From positions 1-46,334 of the forward strand of contig JAEEJO010000076.1 of assembly GCA_016281915.1 (NCBI GenBank): a stretch of 46,334 bases of DNA, given 5' to 3'. A program made the translations under genes and the position numbers. Shown here piece by piece: positions 44,041-46,334 of this stretch. The DNA comes from Clostridiales bacterium. Its GTDB lineage: Bacteria > Bacillota > Clostridia > Oscillospirales > UBA644. The notes under the pieces are model-generated. The model saw only the letters and a program-made list of their open reading frames with translations. It ran no database searches and was not told the DNA's origin. Numbering within the stretch: the stretch's first letter is position 1; every line of letters starts with the position of its first letter.

Positions 44041-45357
44041 TTATTTGAATCTGCGCCTGAACGCCGGAGTGTTCATTTGCTTCATCATTGATTTCATCTG
44101 GTCAAAGCTCTTAAGAAGTCTGTTCACATCTTCAACGCGTGTTCCGCTGCCCGCAGCTATGCGGCGTTTTCTGGAAGGCGTGATGATGTCGGGCCTTTCT
44201 CTTTCCTTTTTCGTCATGGAAAGGATCATTGCCTCTGTTCTTGAAAGCTGACGCTCGTCTACGGAAAGATCTTTCTGGGCAAGTTTTGATGCACCAGGGA
44301 TCATTTTCAAAAGATTATCGAGCGGCCCCATTGTTTTGAGCTGGCGCATATTATCAAGAAAATCATTGAAATCAAAACGGTTTTTCATGATCTTCTTTTC
44401 AAGCTCGGCAGCTTTCTTTTCATCGAAAGTCTGCTCTGCTTTTTCTATAAGAGTAAGAACGTCACCCATTCCGAGAATACGGGAAGCCATTCTGTCCGGA
44501 TGGAACTGTTCAAGATCTCCCATTTTTTCGCCGGTGCCGATGAATTTTATCGGTTTACCGGTCGTATGTTTGACTGAGAGCGCAGCACCGCCACGAGTAT
44601 CACCGTCTGTTTTTGTAAGAAGCACGCCCGTGATATCAAGAAGGTCGTTGAACGATTTGGCAACGTTGACGGCATCCTGACCTGTCATGGCATCGACGGT
44701 AAGAATAATCTCATTGGGCGCGACGGCCGTTTTGATATCCGAAAGCTCCTGCATGAGAGCTTCATCGATATGCAGTCTGCCCGCGGTATCAAGGAAAACC
44801 ATATCGTTGCCGTGGTCTTTAGCGAAAGCAACAGCCTGTTTGGCAATTTCGACAGGAGGCGTTCCTTCAGGCATAGAAAAAACGGGAACACCGATCTTTT
44901 CACCGAGGACCTGGAGCTGTAAAATCGCAGCAGGCCTGTATATGTCGCATGCAACAAGAAGAGGACGCTTACCCATATTTTTAAAAAACAGAGCAAGCTT
45001 GGCGCAATGAGTTGTTTTACCTGCGCCCTGAAGTCCGCAGAGCATTACGACTGTGGGAGGGTGAGCCGAGATCTTTATGCGGTCGTTCTCTCCGCCCATA
45101 AAGCTGGTAAGCTCTTCATTAACGATTTTTATTACCTGCTGAGCCGGAGTGAGGCTTTCAAGGACATCGGCACCCGTTGCCCTTTCACTGACAGATGCGA
45201 CAAAATCTTTTACGACCGTGTAGTTAACGTCTGCCGACAGCAACGCAAGACGGATCTCACGCATTACAGCTTTTATATCGCTTTCGGTAAGTTTGCCGTG
45301 AGATTTGAGCTTTTTGAATATTGAGCCGAGTTTTTCGGATAAACTTTCAAATGCCAT
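44041..45357 (-). CDS. ffh: Signal recognition particle protein Ffh
   Basis: 438 aa, SRP54 GTPase. NG domain with GLQGAGKTTHCAK, DTAGRL and TKTDGDTRGG; the C-terminal M domain begins near GMGDVL and contains the methionine-rich stretch and RRIAAGSGT that bind 4.5S RNA. Targets nascent membrane proteins to FtsY. It starts 5 nt after the ylxM stop. Confidence 0.97.
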   Translation of the reverse strand: MAFESLSEKLGSIFKKLKSHGKLTESDIKAVMREIRLALLSADVNYTVVKDFVASVSERATGADVLESLTPAQQVIKIVNEELTSFMGGENDRIKISAHPPTVVMLCGLQGAGKTTHCAKLALFFKNMGKRPLLVACDIYRPAAILQLQVLGEKIGVPVFSMPEGTPPVEIAKQAVAFAKDHGNDMVFLDTAGRLHIDEALMQELSDIKTAVAPNEIILTVDAMTGQDAVNVAKSFNDLLDITGVLLTKTDGDTRGGAALSVKHTTGKPIKFIGTGEKMGDLEQFHPDRMASRILGMGDVLTLIEKAEQTFDEKKAAELEKKIMKNRFDFNDFLDNMRQLKTMGPLDNLLKMIPGASKLAQKDLSVDERQLSRTEAMILSMTKKERERPDIITPSRKRRIAAGSGTRVEDVNRLLKSFDQMKSMMKQMNTPAFRRRFK

Positions 45358-45362
45358 ATTTA

Positions 45363-45758
45363 TCAGTTATCTTCGCCGATGGAGTCACTTGCGGTATCCA
45401 TGATCTCATTGAGCTTATCAATGATCTCCGAAGGCAGGAACTTTCTTTGGGCGAAGTCTTTCACAAAAGATGCGTTGCGGTATGCAACTTCGAGAGCCTG
45501 TCTGGTTTCATTGAATTTTTCAAGAAGACCGAGACGCGCATCGGTATCGTAGAGTGTTGTTTCAGCTCTGAGAAGACTGTCTCTGACCGCCTGACGGGTT
45601 ATTGAAAGCTGTTCGGATATTTCGGACAGCGAATAGTCCTGCTGAAAATACAGATCCATTGTCTGTTTCTGCTTTTCGGTAAGGATATTACCGTAAAGAT
45701 CGAGAAGAAGACCGATTTTGACTCTTTCAACCTCTGAAGAAACATCTATGTTTAACAT
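45363..45758 (-). CDS. ylxM: YlxM-family putative DNA-binding protein
   Basis: 131 aa. A sigma-70 region-4-like helix-turn-helix (YSLSEISEQLSITRQAVRDS) typical of YlxM/UPF0122 proteins next to ffh. First gene of the operon. AGGA precedes ATG 45758. Confidence 0.93.
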   Translation of the reverse strand: MLNIDVSSEVERVKIGLLLDLYGNILTEKQKQTMDLYFQQDYSLSEISEQLSITRQAVRDSLLRAETTLYDTDARLGLLEKFNETRQALEVAYRNASFVKDFAQRKFLPSEIIDKLNEIMDTASDSIGEDN

Positions 45759-45832
45759 AATTTCCTGCAGACCTCCGTTAAAAATATCGTTTTTCTCAGC
45801 TTGTGTAAAGACAATTTGCTTTACATACCGTA

Positions 45833-45860
45833 ATTATATCATATTTTTACGGATTGTCAA
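45833..45860 (-). promoter_or_regulatory. Promoter of the ylxM-trmD operon
   Basis: Minus strand: TTGACA (45855-45860), 16-bp spacer, TATAAT (45833-45838) with extended TGA. Confidence 0.82.
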
Positions 45861-45910
45861 TAGGCCAATTGTGAATTTTATGAAAATAAATCGATTTTTC
45901 AAAATACTTC

Positions 45911-45939
45911 TTTACAAATATTATTTTTTATGATATAAT
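45911..45939 (+). promoter_or_regulatory. Promoter of rpsO
   Basis: TTTACA (45911-45916), 17 bp, TATAAT (45934-45939) with extended TGA. A start near 45946 places the hairpin GTATGGC/GCCATAC at the very 5' end of the mRNA. Confidence 0.85.
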
Positions 45940-45945
45940 ATTAAT

Positions 45946-46043
45946 GTATGGCAAAACGCCATACCACATTACCCTTTCTCAGTCGATTGCTCCACCGGCG
46001 TCGGCCCTGAAACGGGCTTATTAAAACATCGGAGGTGAAAAAC
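45946..46043 (+). promoter_or_regulatory. Structured rpsO leader, possible S15 autoregulation
   Basis: The leader has a 5' hairpin (45946-45964), a GCCC/GGGC hairpin (46004-46017) and a CTCCACC stretch near 45991 that can pair with the Shine-Dalgarno GGAGGTG (46031-46037). S15 represses its own mRNA in several bacteria through unrelated leaders. Regulation here is an inference from pairing. Confidence 0.5.
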
Positions 46044-46307
46044 ATGATCCAGGAAAAGAAGGCAGAGATCATTTCCGCTAACCGTATTCACGAAAACGAT
46101 ACAGGTTCTCCGGAAGTTCAGATCGCCATCCTTACCGAACGCATCAGAAATCTTACCGAACATCTCAAGACAAACAAAAAGGATTTCCATTCAAGAAGAG
46201 GTCTTCAGAAAATGATCGGTAAGAGAAGAAATCTGTTGAACTACCTTACAAAGAAGGATATCAACAGATACCGCGCGATCATCGAAAAGCTCGGCATCAG
46301 AAAGTAA
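46044..46307 (+). CDS. rpsO: 30S ribosomal protein S15
   Basis: 87 aa. Conserved core [20 protein letters not shown] and [21 protein letters not shown] 46044 has GGAGGTG 6 nt upstream; GTG 46035 is part of that RBS. Confidence 0.97.
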   Translation: MIQEKKAEIISANRIHENDTGSPEVQIAILTERIRNLTEHLKTNKKDFHSRRGLQKMIGKRRNLLNYLTKKDINRYRAIIEKLGIRK

Positions 46308-46334
46308 GCGATACTTGCTTTCTACTCCGTGTGC

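Overview
The window reads as a chromosome segment of an anaerobic Clostridia-type Firmicute, probably an uncultured gut or rumen lineage. The signs are the ylxM-ffh-rpsP-khpA-rimM-trmD order, a leucine T-box ahead of leuACDB, strong TTGACA/TATAAT promoters, AGGAGG ribosome binding sites, a GH127/uxuAB pentose-hexuronate locus and TnpV/serine-recombinase mobile DNA. Species cannot be named from the sequence alone.

Layout. 1-1130 (-): secreted CBM9-like surface protein, cut by the window edge. 1300-6031 (-): operon of HAD phosphatase, MFS transporter, small zinc-ribbon protein, EEP-family phosphoesterase and ABC exporter. 6149-11071 (+): sigma-A promoter, T-box leader with a CTC (Leu) specifier, leuA-leuC-leuD-leuB, then a convergent terminator. 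11172-15247 (-): orphan solute-binding lipoprotein, HtrA-type protease, URO-D-like protein. 15454-15529: tRNA-Pro(CGG). 15570-19595 (-): partner-switching cassette of STAS, a weakly RsbW-like protein, a membrane PP2C phosphatase, and a STAS/APH-kinase/HATPase fusion. 19805-19891: tRNA-Leu(CAG).

19886-34101 is a 14.2-kb mobile defence island inserted at the 3' end of tRNA-Leu. Its ends share GCACCAAA, and the terminator expected right after the tRNA now lies beyond the right end. It carries tnpV, mcrBC with a 135-aa companion, a tightly overlapping four-gene cassette (Panacea-like regulator, PD-(D/E)XK nuclease, TGT-like CxCxxC protein, SIR2), an AlwI-type restriction enzyme with two adenine methyltransferases and a controller protein, and a large serine recombinase interrupted by TAG. 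Two arrays of variable hairpins joined by conserved linkers lie in inverted orientation around the R-M/SIR2 block, each in the leader of a gene. Joining the two island ends in silico extends the recombinase frame into the left end and stops it just inside tnpV, so integration appears to swap the recombinase C-terminus.

34369-39552 (-): HExxH membrane protein, uxuB, uxuA and a GH127 arabinofuranosidase, suggesting use of arabinose- and uronate-decorated plant glycans. 39735-41890 (+): DUF4037 nucleotidyltransferase-like gene, a candidate 90-nt small RNA and a DUF3737 beta-helix protein. 41930-45758 (-): the translation/SRP operon. 46044-46307 (+): rpsO.

The best candidates for something undescribed are the four-gene TGT-like/SIR2 cassette, the paired hairpin-array leaders, and the recombinase whose C-terminus changes on integration and which carries the only in-frame TAG; none of the 43 visible stop codons in the window is TAG.
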